DNA of 64,000 nucleotides from Pannonibacter indicus (GCF_001418225.1 NZ_LIPT01000004.1:208730-272729), one strand, 5' to 3'; positions 40,275-51,245 are shown, counted from the first letter of the stretch. Made by a program: numbers and translations. Notes: generated from the letters alone by a model not told the origin.

Positions 40275-40276
40275 AT
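40103..40276 (-). CDS. Possible small protein upstream of the RiPP array
   Basis: 57 codons from an ATG at 40276 to a TAG at 40103 on the same strand as the precursor genes. The product begins MMVRRLLILCAASRAL and then has an amphipathic helical pattern (ALVEAMIAAELPQRPLERDL). It starts at the same place as the divergent amidase start, with no clear ribosome-binding site. Composition looks more protein-like than the opposite frames, but there is no recognisable family and it may be chance. Confidence 0.25.
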   Translation of the reverse strand: MMVRRLLILCAASRALQSSSNPAALVEAMIAAELPQRPLERDLEFFRSNQQKLPAMQ

Positions 40277-41699
40277 GCAGACCGGCATTACAACGCTTTC
40301 CGCCGTCCAGCTGTCCGCTGCCATTCATCAACGGCAGATCTCCTGCGTCTCCGTGATGGAGGCCTATCTGGAGCGGATCGGGCGGATCAATCCAATGATC
40401 AACGCGCTCATCTATCTGCGCCCTGCAAGGGAATTGCTGGAAGAGGCGCGCGCATGCGACCGGGAGCTGGCGGATGGGCAATCGCGCGGGTGGATGCACG
40501 GGATGCCGCAGGCGGTGAAGGATCTGGCGGAGGTCAAGGGCCTGCCGTGCTCCTGGGGGTCGCCGCTGTTTCCCGGCTATGTGTCCCCGGTTGATTCCAT
40601 TCACGTGGCGCGGGTGCGGGCGGCAGGAGCCATCTTCATCGGCAAGACCAACACGCCGGAATTCGGCCTTGGCTCCCACACCCGCAATCCGGTCCATGGG
40701 GCGACCCGCAATCCGCATGATCCGGCGCGCAGTGCCGGGGGCTCCAGCGGCGGTGCGGCTGCGGCCTTGGCAGCAAGGCTGCTGCCCGTGGCCGATGGCT
40801 CGGACATGATGGGCTCGCTGCGCAATCCGGCTGGTTTCAACAATGTCTACGGATTCCGCCCCAGCTTTGGCCGGGTGCCGAATGGCAAGAGCCCGGATCT
40901 GTTCTTCAGCCAGCTTGGAATCAACGGCCCCATGGGGCGCACGGTGGCCGATATGGCGCGGCTGCTGGAAACGCAGGCCGGATATGATCCGGTTGATCCG
41001 CTGTCGCTCGCCGATGAAGACCTTGCCTTGCGCGGAGCTGCCAATCTCACGGGCAGAAAGGTGGCCTGGCTGGGGGATCTGGGCGGCTATCTGCCGTTTG
41101 AACCGGGCGTTCTGGAGGTCTGCCGCAAGGCGCTGGACGTGCTGTCTGCGATGGGCTGCGAGGTGGTGGAAGCCACGCCGCCATTCGACTTTGCAAAGCT
41201 GTGGGAGTGCTGGCTGACATTGCGCAGCTTCTCCGTCACCCATGGCCTGCGCGGTTTCTACGAAAAGCCGGAGGCTCGGGCGAAACTGAATGCGCAGATG
41301 CATTACGAGCTCGAGCTGGCCCTGGGCAAGAGTGCGGAAGACATTCACACCGCGTCCGTGGTGCGCACCAGATGGCACGCGGCGATGCGGCGCATGTTCG
41401 AGACCTACGACTTCCTGATCCTGCCGTCGGCGCAGGTGTTTCCCTTCGATGTCAATCTGCCCTGGCCCGGTGAAATTGCCGGGCGGACAATGGACACCTA
41501 TCACCGCTGGATGGAAGTGGTCATCGGCCCGGCGCTGGCAGGACTTCCCGTTGCCGCCGTCCCCGCCGGTTTTGGGGCAGGCGGATTGCCGGCCGGCGTC
41601 CAGCTCATCGGCCCGCCGAGGGCGGACCGGCAGACGCTGGAATTTGCGCTGGCCTATGAGGAAGCGGCGGGGATCGAGACGGGCGGGCTGGAGTTGTGA
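40275..41699 (+). CDS. Amidase signature family enzyme
   Basis: A 474-residue hydrolase of the amidase signature superfamily with the Ser-cisSer-Lys triad: Lys in MPQAVKDLAEVKG, cis-Ser and nucleophile region in ARSAGGSSGGAAAALAAR. DGSDMMGSLRNPA follows. The C-terminal GPALAGLPVAAVPAGF resembles family ends. The ATG at 40275 is preferred; the frame continues upstream without family similarity. Substrate unknown (aliphatic or aryl amides). It converges with purN, with nine bases between stops. It is divergent from the RiPP array and has no obvious link to peptide maturation. Confidence 0.85.
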   Translation: MQTGITTLSAVQLSAAIHQRQISCVSVMEAYLERIGRINPMINALIYLRPARELLEEARACDRELADGQSRGWMHGMPQAVKDLAEVKGLPCSWGSPLFPGYVSPVDSIHVARVRAAGAIFIGKTNTPEFGLGSHTRNPVHGATRNPHDPARSAGGSSGGAAAALAARLLPVADGSDMMGSLRNPAGFNNVYGFRPSFGRVPNGKSPDLFFSQLGINGPMGRTVADMARLLETQAGYDPVDPLSLADEDLALRGAANLTGRKVAWLGDLGGYLPFEPGVLEVCRKALDVLSAMGCEVVEATPPFDFAKLWECWLTLRSFSVTHGLRGFYEKPEARAKLNAQMHYELELALGKSAEDIHTASVVRTRWHAAMRRMFETYDFLILPSAQVFPFDVNLPWPGEIAGRTMDTYHRWMEVVIGPALAGLPVAAVPAGFGAGGLPAGVQLIGPPRADRQTLEFALAYEEAAGIETGGLEL

Positions 41700-41708
41700 G
41701 AACTACAA

Positions 41709-42371
41709 TTACCAGCGCGGCGCGGTGAGGCGGCCTTCGGCATCCTCAGCCGCAGCGCGGCAGACGGCCTTGCCGTCTTCCAGCTGCACCTGACCGGAGG
41801 CAACCAGTGCCAGCGCCTGCGGATAGATCTGGTGCTCGACGCTCAGCACCCTTGCTCCCAGTGCTTCGGGCGTGTCGCCGGACAGCACGGGTACGGCGCC
41901 TTGCGCGATGATGGCGCCTTCGTCCATGCCGGGCGAGACGAAATGCACCGTCGCGCCATGCAGCCGCACGCCCGCTTGCAGAGCGCGCTCATGGGTGTGC
42001 AGGCCCTTGAAGGAGGGCAGCAGGGCCGGGTGGATGTTGATCATCCGCCCGTTCCAGCGTTCCACGAACCAGGGCGTCATCAGCCGCATGAAGCCCGCAA
42101 GCACCACCAGTTCGATGTCCTCAGCCACAAGCATGGCGTCCAGCTCGCGCTCGAAGGCTTCCCGGTCGCGGCCATAGGTCTTGTGATCGAGAACCCTGGC
42201 GGGAATGCCGAAGCTCTCCGCCCGGGCAATGCCGCCCGCATCCGGCCGGTTCGAGACAACGAGGACAATCTCCGCCGGATAGGCAGGGTCCTTCGCAGCC
42301 TCGATCAGCGACAGCATGTTGCTGCCCCGGCCCGAAATCAGAACGGCTGTGCGCTTGCGGCTGACGGTCAT
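41709..42371 (-). CDS. purN: Phosphoribosylglycinamide formyltransferase
   Basis: A 220-residue enzyme transferring a formyl group from 10-formyl-THF to GAR in purine synthesis. Motifs: [13 protein letters not shown] at the N-terminus, [16 protein letters not shown], the catalytic [12 protein letters not shown] (Asn, His) and [20 protein letters not shown] (Asp). The start overlaps the purM stop by four bases (ATGA), so the two steps are translationally coupled. Confidence 0.95.
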   Translation of the reverse strand: MTVSRKRTAVLISGRGSNMLSLIEAAKDPAYPAEIVLVVSNRPDAGGIARAESFGIPARVLDHKTYGRDREAFERELDAMLVAEDIELVVLAGFMRLMTPWFVERWNGRMINIHPALLPSFKGLHTHERALQAGVRLHGATVHFVSPGMDEGAIIAQGAVPVLSGDTPEALGARVLSVEHQIYPQALALVASGQVQLEDGKAVCRAAAEDAEGRLTAPRW

Positions 42372-43456
42372 GCGAAAATGCTGAGGTGATTGTCGAAGAT
42401 GACTTCGCTTTCGTCTTCGGCCCCGGCTTCCATGCGGCCGATCACGGCAACGGTTTCGCCTTCCGCTTCAAGGGCTGCCTTCACGGCCTCCACGCTGTCA
42501 GCGGAAACGGCCACGACCATGCCCGCACCGCAGTTGAAGGTGCGCAGCATTTCCTTTTCGGCGACATTGCCGGTGGCGGCGAGCCAGCCGAAGACCGGGG
42601 GAACGGAAACGGCGGACAGATCAATGCGCGCATTGGTGCCCTTCGGCAGCACGCGCGGCAGGTTTTCGGGCAGGCCGCCGCCGGTGATATGGGCCAGCGC
42701 CTTGATGCCGGAGGTGGCCTTGAGGGCGGCCAGCAGCGGCTTCACATAGATGCGCGTCGGCGTCATCAGGGCTTCGCCCAGCTTGCGGCCATCTGCGAAG
42801 GGGGCGGCGTCCTCATAGGTCAGGCCGGAGACTTCGACGATCTTGCGCACCAGCGAATAGCCGTTGGAATGGACGCCGGAGGAGGCGAGGGCAAGCAGCA
42901 CGTCGCCCTCCTGCACATCTGTGCGAGGCAGCAGGCCATCGCGCTCGACAGCGCCGACGGCGAAACCGGCAAGGTCATAGTCGCCCTTGCCATACATGCC
43001 CGGCATTTCCGCCGTTTCGCCGCCGATCAGCGCGCAGCCTGCGATCTTGCAGCCCTCGGCAATGCCGCCGACGACGGCGGTTGCCGTGTCCACATCCAGC
43101 GCGCCAGTGGCATAATAGTCGAGGAAGAACAGCGGCTCGGCACCCTGAACGACCAGATCGTTGACGCACATGGCAACAAGATCGATGCCCACGGTATCAT
43201 GGCAGCCGGTGTCGATGGCGACCTTCAGCTTGGTGCCAACGCCGTCATTGGCGGCAACCAGCAGCGGATCGGAGAAGCCTGCGGCTTTCAGGTCGAAGAT
43301 GCCGCCGAAGCCGCCGATGGCGCTGTCCGCGCCGGAGCGGGCGGTGGCCTTGACCAGCGGCGCGATGCGCTTGACCAGAGCGTTGCCTGCGTCAATATCA
43401 ACGCCTGACTGGGAATAGGTGAGGCCGTTCTTCCCCTGGCTGTCCTGCGCGCTCAT
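42368..43456 (-). CDS. purM: Phosphoribosylformylglycinamidine cyclo-ligase (AIR synthetase)
   Basis: A 362-residue ATP-dependent cyclase of purine synthesis, next step group to PurN. Motifs: [74 protein letters not shown] and [16 protein letters not shown]. First gene of a purMN operon; 230 bases upstream separate it from the divergent permease gene. Confidence 0.96.
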   Translation of the reverse strand: MSAQDSQGKNGLTYSQSGVDIDAGNALVKRIAPLVKATARSGADSAIGGFGGIFDLKAAGFSDPLLVAANDGVGTKLKVAIDTGCHDTVGIDLVAMCVNDLVVQGAEPLFFLDYYATGALDVDTATAVVGGIAEGCKIAGCALIGGETAEMPGMYGKGDYDLAGFAVGAVERDGLLPRTDVQEGDVLLALASSGVHSNGYSLVRKIVEVSGLTYEDAAPFADGRKLGEALMTPTRIYVKPLLAALKATSGIKALAHITGGGLPENLPRVLPKGTNARIDLSAVSVPPVFGWLAATGNVAEKEMLRTFNCGAGMVVAVSADSVEAVKAALEAEGETVAVIGRMEAGAEDESEVIFDNHLSIFA

Positions 43457-43687
43457 GGGTCAAGTCTCCGTGCCGGTTGCGGTTTGCCAGCGCAATGCCC
43501 GATTTTCGGCCGCCTTGCAACGGCTGAGAGGCTGCACATCACGAAAAACCGCCGATTGCGCCTGCATGAGCCGTGGACGGCGGCGGCCAAGGGAGGTGGC
43601 GGACAGCTTCCGGCTTGACCTTGCGGCCTGAAACTGCCCCTATCGCGCTCATATGCCCTGTGTTGCGGTGCATAACGGAGTTGCTTC

Positions 43688-44779
43688 ATGACGTTACGCC
43701 GGCAGGTCCAGTTCTGGCTTCTGTCTCTCCTGGCCTTCATCCTGTTCATGCTGGTGTTCAGCGCGGTGCTGCTGCCCTTCGTAGCCGGGATGGCATTGGC
43801 CTATCTGCTGGATCCTGTGGCAGACTGGTTCGAGCGCCGGGGCCTCAGCCGGCTTGCCGCCACGCTGATGATTTTGCTGCTGTTCGTCATTTTTCTCATC
43901 GTGGTTCTGGTGCTGCTCGTGCCGGTTCTGGGCAACCAGATGCTGGGATTTGTCGACCGGCTTCCCTCGCTGGTCCGCTCGCTGCAGGACCTCCTGACCG
44001 AGCAACTGGGCGACCGCCTCACCAAGTTCAGCGGCCTGAAGGTCGAGGACATGCAGTCGTCCCTTGGCGACATCATGGGCAAGGCCGCAACATGGATTGG
44101 CGGCGTGCTGAAATCGGTCTGGAGCGGCGGACAGGCGCTGATGTCGATCCTGTCGCTCTTCGTGGTGACTCCTGTGGTTGCCTTCTATATGCTGCTCGAC
44201 TGGGACAAAATGATCGAGCGCATCGACAGCTGGCTGCCGCGCCAGCATGTGGAAACCATCCGTGAACTGGCGCGCGAGATGGACAATGCCGTCGCCGGTT
44301 TCGTGCGCGGGCAGGTGTCCGTCTGCCTGCTGCTGGGCCTCTTCTATGCCGTTTCGCTGGTGATGCTGGGGCTGAATTTCGGCCTGCTGATCGGCATTGG
44401 TGCGGGGCTTGTCAGCTTCATTCCCTTTGTCGGCGCGGCGCTCGGGTTCATCGCCTCCATGTCGGTCGCGCTGGTGCAGTTCTGGCCCGACTGGCACTGG
44501 ATTGCAGCGGTGGCAGCCGTGTTTGCCGTGGGGCAGTTTCTGGAAGGCAACATCCTGCAGCCGAAGCTTGTGGGCAGCAGCGTCGGCCTGCATCCGGTCT
44601 GGCTGATGTTTGCCCTGTTTGCCTTTGGATATCTCTTTGGATTTGTTGGTATGCTTGTGGCTGTTCCGGCGGCTGCCATGGTGGGTGTGCTTGCGCGTTT
44701 CGCGCTGAGGCAGTACCTAGCCAGTGCCCTGTACAAGGGCACGGGTGTTCCGGAACAGTCCGGAGCTTCTGACGAGTAG
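43688..44779 (+). CDS. AI-2E family (PerM-like) membrane permease
   Basis: A 363-residue inner-membrane protein with about eight hydrophobic segments and family motifs PFVAGMALAYLLDPVADW at the N-terminus and PVVAFYMLLDWDKM in the middle. A C-terminal GNILQPKLVGSSVGLHPVWL signature is present. The role of this family varies (autoinducer or ion export) and is not predictable here. It is first in the order perM-hdaA-ppk-ppx, with 20 bases to hdaA; this is a conserved alphaproteobacterial arrangement beside divergent purMN. Confidence 0.87.
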   Translation: MTLRRQVQFWLLSLLAFILFMLVFSAVLLPFVAGMALAYLLDPVADWFERRGLSRLAATLMILLLFVIFLIVVLVLLVPVLGNQMLGFVDRLPSLVRSLQDLLTEQLGDRLTKFSGLKVEDMQSSLGDIMGKAATWIGGVLKSVWSGGQALMSILSLFVVTPVVAFYMLLDWDKMIERIDSWLPRQHVETIRELAREMDNAVAGFVRGQVSVCLLLGLFYAVSLVMLGLNFGLLIGIGAGLVSFIPFVGAALGFIASMSVALVQFWPDWHWIAAVAAVFAVGQFLEGNILQPKLVGSSVGLHPVWLMFALFAFGYLFGFVGMLVAVPAAAMVGVLARFALRQYLASALYKGTGVPEQSGASDE

Positions 44780-44799
44780 AGTTCAAAGCCCAAGAGACC

Positions 44800-45480
44800 A
44801 TGGCTGACACACCGCGCCAGCTGCCCCTGATCCTGCCGCATGAGCAGGCCCTGAGCCGGGATGATTTCCTGGAAGGCGAGGCCAATCATGCCGCGCTGGA
44901 GATGATCGAGTCCTGGCCTGACTGGCCGGCCCCCGTCACCGTGCTGGCGGGGCCCGTGGGCAGCGGCAAGACGCATCTGGTAGAGATCTGGCGGGCGCTA
45001 GCGGGGGCGGTGGTGATCCAGGCCCGTGACCTCACCTCTGAAAAGGTGGCGGATCTGGTGGCGGCCGGGGCTGTTGCCGTGGAAGATGCGCACCGGGGCT
45101 TTGACGAGACGGCGCTGTTTCACCTCATCAATGCGGTGCGGCAGGCAGGGGCAAGCCTTCTCATTACCAGCCGCACATGGCCGTCGAGCTGGCCGCTGAC
45201 GCTGCCGGATCTGGTCTCGCGCCTCAGGGCTGCGACACCTGTGGAAATTCTGGAGCCGGATGACGGGCTTTTGCGCTGTGTCCTTGTGAAGCTCTTTGCC
45301 GACCGGCAGGTTGCCATTGACCAAGGGGTGGTGGACTATCTTGTCGTGCGCATGGAACGCTCGCTGGGCGTCGCGGGCCGTCTGGTGGCCGCGCTTGACG
45401 CAGAAGCACTGGCCGCAGGCTGCCGCATCACCCGCAGCCTTGCTGGCAAGGTGCTGGAGCGGCAGTCCGGCAAGGCCTGA
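44800..45480 (+). CDS. hdaA: HdaA, DnaA-homologous regulator of replication initiation
   Basis: A 226-residue DnaA-like AAA protein without a DNA-binding domain. The N-terminal QLPL (residues 7-10) is a sliding-clamp-binding motif. Walker A is GPVGSGKTH near residue 52, followed by a Walker-B-like AVAVEDAH and a lid ending RMERSLGVAGRLV. In alphaproteobacteria HdaA with the clamp promotes hydrolysis of DnaA-ATP to prevent re-initiation. The placement between perM and ppk supports the call. Confidence 0.9.
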   Translation: MADTPRQLPLILPHEQALSRDDFLEGEANHAALEMIESWPDWPAPVTVLAGPVGSGKTHLVEIWRALAGAVVIQARDLTSEKVADLVAAGAVAVEDAHRGFDETALFHLINAVRQAGASLLITSRTWPSSWPLTLPDLVSRLRAATPVEILEPDDGLLRCVLVKLFADRQVAIDQGVVDYLVVRMERSLGVAGRLVAALDAEALAAGCRITRSLAGKVLERQSGKA

Positions 45481-45505
45481 CGTCATTTGAAACGGGAGCA
45501 GCATT

Positions 45506-47746
45506 TTGGTTGACAGGGAAGAGACACCGGCAGCACCGCAAGCGGAGGGCGCCCAGCCTGTACCTCAGGCCAGGACAGCGCCGAATGGTGTTGACCCTGC
45601 GGCGGTGGAGCAGATGATGCAGTCGCCGGCCCGGTTCATGAACCGGGAACTCTCCTGGCTGCAGTTCAATCACCGGGTGCTTGAGGAATCCATCAACAAG
45701 GATCACCCGCTGCTGGAGCGGCTGCGCTTCCTGTCGATCTCGGCGAACAATCTCGATGAGTTTTTCATGGTGCGCGTCGCGGGCCTCAGGGGGCAGCTGC
45801 GTGCCGATGTGAGCCTGCGCTCCGACGATGGCCTGACTCCGGCCGAACAGCTGGAGAAGATCGGCGCGGCCTGCCAGCGCCTTCAGAGCGAGCAGCAGCG
45901 CCTGTGGCGGCAGATCCGTTCGGAACTGGTCGGCGCCGGCATCCGCATTCTGCTGGCGACGGACCTTACTGAGGCGGAACGCGACTGGCTGGAAGGCCAC
46001 TTCCTGGCCCATATCTTCCCCGTTTTGACGCCGCTGGCGATCGATCCGGCGCATCCGTTCCCCTTCATTCCCAATCTCGGCTTCTCGCTGGTGTTCGAGC
46101 TGGTGCCGGTGAAGGGCGGGCGCGGCATGACTGCACTGATCCGCCTGCCGGCCCATATTGACCGCTTCGTCCGCCTGCCGGATCTGGGGCAGGGCGAGGG
46201 CGAGGTCCGTTACATCACCATCGAGAAGGTGATCGGTCTCTTCATCAGCCGCCTGTTCCCCGGCTACGAAATTCGCGGCAAGGGCACCTTCCGCGTTATC
46301 CGTGACAGCGATCTTGAAATCGAGGAAGAGGCGGAGGATCTCGTCCGCCTGTTCGAATCCGCTCTCAAGCGCCGCCGCCGCGGCTCGGTGATCCGGCTGG
46401 AGATCGATGCCAATGCCCCGGCCTCGCTCAGGGCCTTCGTGGCCAATGCGCTTGGCGTGATGGATAACGAGATCTTCCTGGTTGATGGCCTGCTGGCGCT
46501 GGACAACCTGTCCCAGCTGGTCGCCATGGACCGGGACGACCTGAAATTCACGCCCTACACGCCGCGATTCCCTGAACGCATCCGCGAACATGGCGGCGAC
46601 TGCCTTGCCTCCATCTTGCAGAAGGACATCATCGTCCACCACCCCTACGAATCCTTCGATGTAGTGGTGCAGTACCTGCGCCAGGCGGCGCAGGACCCCG
46701 ATGTGGTGGCGATCAAGCAGACGCTCTACCGCACCTCGAAGGACTCGCCCATCGTCAAGGCGCTGGCGGAAGCAGCCGAGGCCGGCAAGTCCGTCACAGC
46801 GCTGGTGGAGCTCAAGGCACGGTTCGACGAGGAAGCCAACATCCGCTGGGCCCGCGATCTGGAGCGGGCGGGCGTGCAGGTGGTGTTCGGCTTCATCGAG
46901 CTGAAGACCCACGCCAAGCTCTCCATGGTGGTGCGCCGCGAAAATGGCGAGCTAAAGACCTATGTGCACATCGGCACGGGCAACTATCACCCGATCACGG
47001 CGCGCATCTACACGGACCTGTCCTATTTCACCGACGATCCGGAAATCGGTCAGGATGCGGCCCGCGTCTTCAACTACATCACCGGCTATGCGGAACCTGC
47101 CGAACTGAAGCGGCTCGCCGTTTCGCCGGTGACCATGCGCAAGCGTATCATGGAGCTGACGGAAGCCGAGATCGAACACGCGCGGGCAGGGCGGCCGGCG
47201 CAGATCTGGATGAAGATGAACTCGCTGGTGGATGCCGGCATCATCGATGCGCTCTACCGGGCAAGTCAGGCAGGCGTGCAGATCGATCTGGTGGTGCGCG
47301 GCATCTGCTGCCTCAGGCCCGGCATTCCGGGCCTTTCGGAGAATATCCGGGCCAAGTCCATCGTCGGGCGGTTCCTGGAGCACAGCCGCATCTTCTGCTT
47401 CGGCAATGGCCATGGCCTGCCTTCGTCGCAGGCGCATGTCTACATCGGTTCGGCCGACATGATGCCCCGCAACATCGACCGGCGCGTGGAGATCCTTGCG
47501 CCCATGCTGACGCCGACGGTGCATGAACAGGTGCTGGACCAGATCATGGTCGCCAACCTGCGGGACAATCAGCAGAGCTGGCGCATTCTGCCCGATGGCA
47601 CCCACGAGCGCATCATTCCGGGACCTGGCGAGGAACCTTTCAACGCCCACCGGTATTTCATGACAAACCCTTCACTCTCGGGCCGTGGCAAATCGCTCAA
47701 TGCTGACAGACCTAAACCCTTCATGGAGCGGCCAAAGCGTGGCTGA
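45506..47746 (+). CDS. ppk1: Polyphosphate kinase 1
   Basis: A 746-residue enzyme making inorganic polyphosphate from ATP. The N-terminal domain has [19 protein letters not shown] and [20 protein letters not shown]. The phosphorylated histidine is expected at about His469 in [15 protein letters not shown], with [17 protein letters not shown] after it, and [15 protein letters not shown] near the C-terminus. It starts with TTG at 45506. It overlaps the start of ppx by a few bases, so synthesis and breakdown of polyphosphate are co-expressed. Confidence 0.95.
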   Translation: MVDREETPAAPQAEGAQPVPQARTAPNGVDPAAVEQMMQSPARFMNRELSWLQFNHRVLEESINKDHPLLERLRFLSISANNLDEFFMVRVAGLRGQLRADVSLRSDDGLTPAEQLEKIGAACQRLQSEQQRLWRQIRSELVGAGIRILLATDLTEAERDWLEGHFLAHIFPVLTPLAIDPAHPFPFIPNLGFSLVFELVPVKGGRGMTALIRLPAHIDRFVRLPDLGQGEGEVRYITIEKVIGLFISRLFPGYEIRGKGTFRVIRDSDLEIEEEAEDLVRLFESALKRRRRGSVIRLEIDANAPASLRAFVANALGVMDNEIFLVDGLLALDNLSQLVAMDRDDLKFTPYTPRFPERIREHGGDCLASILQKDIIVHHPYESFDVVVQYLRQAAQDPDVVAIKQTLYRTSKDSPIVKALAEAAEAGKSVTALVELKARFDEEANIRWARDLERAGVQVVFGFIELKTHAKLSMVVRRENGELKTYVHIGTGNYHPITARIYTDLSYFTDDPEIGQDAARVFNYITGYAEPAELKRLAVSPVTMRKRIMELTEAEIEHARAGRPAQIWMKMNSLVDAGIIDALYRASQAGVQIDLVVRGICCLRPGIPGLSENIRAKSIVGRFLEHSRIFCFGNGHGLPSSQAHVYIGSADMMPRNIDRRVEILAPMLTPTVHEQVLDQIMVANLRDNQQSWRILPDGTHERIIPGPGEEPFNAHRYFMTNPSLSGRGKSLNADRPKPFMERPKRG

Positions 47747-49268
47747 TTTAAGCGAAAAGCATCCTCCGGCCCGGGGCCGTTTCAATGGCAGCGGGCCGGT
47801 CGCAGTGATCGACATCGGATCGAATTCGGTCCGCCTCGTCGTCTATGAACGGGAAGCGCGCGCCCCGACGATCCTGTTCAACGAAAAGGTGCTGGCAGGC
47901 CTTGGCCGCGGCATTGCCACCACCGGGGAACTTGCCGAAGAATCGACCGCTTCGGCCCTGGCGGCGCTGAGCCGGTTCCGGTTCCTGTGCAGCCACCTGG
48001 ACGTAAAGGCGGTCTATGTCCTGGCAACGGCAGCCGCTCGTGACGCCAGCAATGGCGCGGCTTTCGTTGCCGAAGTGGAACGTGTGACCGGCCAGACGGT
48101 GCGCATCCTCAACGGCGCGGAAGAGGCCTATTACTCGGCTCTGGGCATCATGGCCGGCTTCTGGAAGCCGCATGGCGTTGTCGGCGATCTGGGGGGTGGC
48201 AGTCTGGAGCTGGTCAGCATCAGCGCCCGCGGCCCGGGCGAGGGGGAAACCTTCCCGCTGGGCGGATTGCGCCTGCAGGAAGCCTCGGGCGGGCGCATTC
48301 CGCGCGCCCAGAAGATCGTGGATGATGCGCTGGCGAAAGCCAACTGGCCTGCCCGCGCGGCGCGCCATACGTTCTATGCGGTCGGCGGAACCTGGCGCTC
48401 GCTGGCCCGGCTGCATCTCTTCCAGGCGGGCTATCCGCTGCATGTGATGCACAATTATGCCATTCCGGCGGAAGAGGCGATCGAGTTCTGCCGGGTGGTT
48501 TCCACCCGGGACGTGAACACGCTGGACTTCATCGACGTTATCTCCCGCCAGCGCCGTGCGCTGCTGCCCTTTGGCGCCATCGTCATGGAACGGGTGCTCA
48601 GGGCGATGAAGGCCGACCGGGTGGTCATGTCGGCCACCGGTGTGCGCGAGGGGCTGCTCTACGAGCACCTGCCGCCTGCCATCCGCCGTCAGGATCCGCT
48701 GCTGGAAACGGCCCGTGAGCTGGCGCATCTGCGCGCCCGTTCGCCGCAATATGCGGAGGAACTGATCACATGGACCGATCAGCTCATGCCGGTGATCGGG
48801 GTGGATGAAACCGAGGACGAGCTGCGCCTGCGCCATGCGGCTTGTCTTCTGTCCGATATCGGCTGGCGCGCGCACCCCGATTATCGCGGCGAGCAGAGCC
48901 TCAACATCATTTCCAACGCAGCCTTTGCCGGTATCGACCATGCGGGCCGCGCCTATCTGGCGATGACGGTGTTCTTCCGCCATCAGGGGCTGATTGACGA
49001 CGCCCTGTCGCCGCGTCTGCGCGAGCTGGCCCCGACCCGGCTGAAGGAGCGTGCGCGCATTCTGGGTGCGGCGCTGCGTGTGGCATCTCTGATCTCCGCC
49101 TCCATGCCCGGCACGCTGCTGAAGACCCAGATCCAGCGCGACGAGGACAGCTTGACACTGACCTTGCCCGGTGAACTGGCGATGCTGGATGGCGAGCGCC
49201 TGCGCAAGCGTATGGTGCAATTCGCCAAGCTGGTGGGCGCCAAGGGCGAAGTTCTGCCGCTGCCGTGA
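47739..49268 (+). CDS. ppx: Exopolyphosphatase / guanosine pentaphosphatase family
   Basis: About 509 residues from the GTG at 47739, which overlaps the ppk stop by eight bases; an in-frame GTG at 47685 and ATG at 47700 are alternatives. Ppx/GppA ATPase-fold signatures: [47 protein letters not shown] and [16 protein letters not shown]. The C-terminal HD-like region includes [16 protein letters not shown]. It degrades polyphosphate from its ends and is the partner of Ppk1. Confidence 0.92.
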   Translation: MADLSEKHPPARGRFNGSGPVAVIDIGSNSVRLVVYEREARAPTILFNEKVLAGLGRGIATTGELAEESTASALAALSRFRFLCSHLDVKAVYVLATAAARDASNGAAFVAEVERVTGQTVRILNGAEEAYYSALGIMAGFWKPHGVVGDLGGGSLELVSISARGPGEGETFPLGGLRLQEASGGRIPRAQKIVDDALAKANWPARAARHTFYAVGGTWRSLARLHLFQAGYPLHVMHNYAIPAEEAIEFCRVVSTRDVNTLDFIDVISRQRRALLPFGAIVMERVLRAMKADRVVMSATGVREGLLYEHLPPAIRRQDPLLETARELAHLRARSPQYAEELITWTDQLMPVIGVDETEDELRLRHAACLLSDIGWRAHPDYRGEQSLNIISNAAFAGIDHAGRAYLAMTVFFRHQGLIDDALSPRLRELAPTRLKERARILGAALRVASLISASMPGTLLKTQIQRDEDSLTLTLPGELAMLDGERLRKRMVQFAKLVGAKGEVLPLP

Positions 49269-49275
49269 GTGACTG

Positions 49276-49307
49276 AACTGACTGTGGCAGATCGCCCGCA
49301 GTCAGTT
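49276..49307. terminator. Inverted repeat between ppx and the FrnE-like gene
   Basis: AACTGACTG, 14 bases, CAGTCAGTT: a perfect 9-bp stem between the converging genes, overlapping the stop codon of the FrnE-like gene. No T tract. Confidence 0.5.
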
Positions 49308-49976
49308 GACGGTGACGGGCTCGTCGGCCGTGCGTGTCGCATCGGCGTGCAGGAGGGCCGCAGAGATGGTTTCCGGGCTTTCCGCTCCGGCAATCGCAAA
49401 GCGGCCGTCGATGATGAAGAAGGGCACGCCGGTGACGCCCATGCCGCCAGCCTGCTCGATCTGGCTGCGCAGCTTGGCAAGGTCGCTGTCCGTTTCCAGA
49501 AGCTGGGCAACAAGATCGGATTCCATGCCCGCTTCTGCCGAGATATCGACCAGCGTCGAGGCCTTGGAAAGATCGCGTCCTTCGATGAAATAGGCCCGGA
49601 ACAGCCGCTCCACCACGTCATCCTGCAGCCCGTCCGCGCGGGACCAGAGGATCAGGCGGTGGCTGTCGAGCGTGTTCGGGGACACGCGGATCCTGTCGAA
49701 GGCGAAGGCAATGCCTTCTTCCGCGCCTGCGGCGCTCACCTTCTGGTAGATGGCGGCTGCCTTGGCCGGTCCTCCGAATTTCTCATTCAGATAGGTCTCC
49801 CGGTCCTTGCCCTCACGCGGAAGCGACGGATCGAGCTGGAAGGGATGCCAGCGCACTTCGATGTTGAGGTCCGGCACCTGCCGGATGGCTTTTTCGAGCC
49901 TGCGCTTGCCAATGTAGCACCAGGGGCACATGACATCTGAGATGACATCGACGGTAAGGGGCGGTTGTTCCGCCAT
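49302..49976 (-). CDS. DsbA-family oxidoreductase (FrnE-like)
   Basis: A 224-residue thioredoxin-fold protein with no signal peptide. The active site CPWC is in DVMCPWCYIGKRRLE, followed by RWHPFQLDPSLPREG and the cis-Pro loop GVTGVPFFIIDG. Members act as cytoplasmic disulfide or 2-hydroxychromene isomerase-like enzymes; FrnE is linked to polyketide and stress functions. The Cys pair argues for thiol chemistry rather than the Ser-type isomerases. Single gene convergent with ppx. Confidence 0.88.
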   Translation of the reverse strand: MAEQPPLTVDVISDVMCPWCYIGKRRLEKAIRQVPDLNIEVRWHPFQLDPSLPREGKDRETYLNEKFGGPAKAAAIYQKVSAAGAEEGIAFAFDRIRVSPNTLDSHRLILWSRADGLQDDVVERLFRAYFIEGRDLSKASTLVDISAEAGMESDLVAQLLETDSDLAKLRSQIEQAGGMGVTGVPFFIIDGRFAIAGAESPETISAALLHADATRTADEPVTVN

Positions 49977-50069
49977 TGCTGCCTCCTGGCTGCTGGCTCA
50001 TGTTGGGTCAGGCTAGACAGACTTGTTGAGCCGCGCAAGGGCAACCAGAACGGATATCCGCTGCACTGC

Positions 50070-51242
50070 TTACAAAAGGGTTGAGCCGAGAATGGCGTTG
50101 ATGCGCCGCTTCAGGCTCGGTCCGGCCTGATCATGTTTCAGCACCGCCACAGGTCCCCGGCCCGCCACATAGCAGATGAGGTCCTCGTCCCGGCTGGTGG
50201 CATCGGCAATGGAGAGGATCGTGCCGGACAGATCGCCTGCGAGCTGGGTGACGGGGATACTGGCCGCGTCTGCTTCCGGGGACAGCCGCACCTCATCCAG
50301 CATCAGCCCGCGCAAGGCCGCCTGACCGGCGCTGCGATGCAGATAAGCCTGATAGAGGCGCAGGGGCAGGCCTTCCTCGCCCGCCTGCCGCAGCAGCCAG
50401 ACACGGCTTTCCGCGAGCAGACGGTCGGCGAGCCTGCGGCGCTTGCCCATGCGGATGGCGCTGGCAATCCTGGCTGACAGCATGGCCCGCGTCAGGTCAC
50501 CATGCAGCACATCATTGGCGCCCATCTCGAACAGGGCCGCCACTTCCTGCCGGTCGCCGGCAAAGGCCAGCACAGGGATCTGTGAGAAGCGGGCATCACG
50601 GCGGATGCGCTCGATCAGATCGAGGCTGTCGTCGATCCCGGCCTCGATGATCACCGCGTCGAACGCGCGCTGGGAGAGGTAGTTTTCCGCCATGCCGGCG
50701 GACAACGCACCGATCAGATCCACATTCCGCGCACGGGCATCGAAGAGCTCGATGAAACGGCGGCCAAGGCCCACGACCAGAAGACCGGAGCCGCCCTGCT
50801 GATGCGGCGCAGAGCCATAGCCCGGCACACGGCCAAAAACGAGCCGGCGGATGCGCGCCTCGTCACTGCGCAGAATGGCACGCTGGCGCGCACAGATCAT
50901 GCGGAACAGGCTTGCTTCGGGGATTTCCGCGTCAACAAGGCCGTGGGAGCGGCGCAGCGGCAAGCCGACAGCACTTCCGGCGCCGCACAGGAGCAGGGCA
51001 GGAACCTCCACCGGCAGCTTACTCTCGGCCCTCGCAAGCCGGGCAAGCGGCGCAAGCGTCTGGTCCAGCCGCACCACAACAGCCGCCGGCAGCTCTGTCA
51101 GCTCGTCATCGCTTGCCGTCAGGAGGTCCAGCTCACGCGGCCAGCCGGGAACGCCAGCCCCAAAGACGGGCTCCGGGCCAATACGCCATACAGGACCCTG
51201 CCAGAGGAGGGCACTGTCGCCATCTCCGTCAAAGGCCGCCAT
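50070..51242 (-). CDS. Degenerate PleD-like protein (pseudo-receiver plus degenerate GGDEF)
   Basis: 390 residues. Residues 150-265 fold like a receiver domain: FDAVIIEAG has Glu200 where the phospho-Asp should be, and GANDVLHGD lacks the usual Lys-Pro. Residues about 270-390 follow the layout of a GGDEF domain (RLADRLLAES linker, LRLYQAYLHR, RDEDLICYVAGRGPVAVL), but the signature at 360-364 is AGRGP instead of GG(D/E)EF. The N-terminal 130 residues may be another decayed receiver. It is therefore probably neither phosphorylated nor a diguanylate cyclase. It starts three bases after the stop of the acyl-CoA ligase-like gene, so the two are an operon. The assignment is by pattern, not by search. 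Confidence 0.6.
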   Translation of the reverse strand: MAAFDGDGDSALLWQGPVWRIGPEPVFGAGVPGWPRELDLLTASDDELTELPAAVVVRLDQTLAPLARLARAESKLPVEVPALLLCGAGSAVGLPLRRSHGLVDAEIPEASLFRMICARQRAILRSDEARIRRLVFGRVPGYGSAPHQQGGSGLLVVGLGRRFIELFDARARNVDLIGALSAGMAENYLSQRAFDAVIIEAGIDDSLDLIERIRRDARFSQIPVLAFAGDRQEVAALFEMGANDVLHGDLTRAMLSARIASAIRMGKRRRLADRLLAESRVWLLRQAGEEGLPLRLYQAYLHRSAGQAALRGLMLDEVRLSPEADAASIPVTQLAGDLSGTILSIADATSRDEDLICYVAGRGPVAVLKHDQAGPSLKRRINAILGSTLL

Positions 51243-51245
51243 TGA

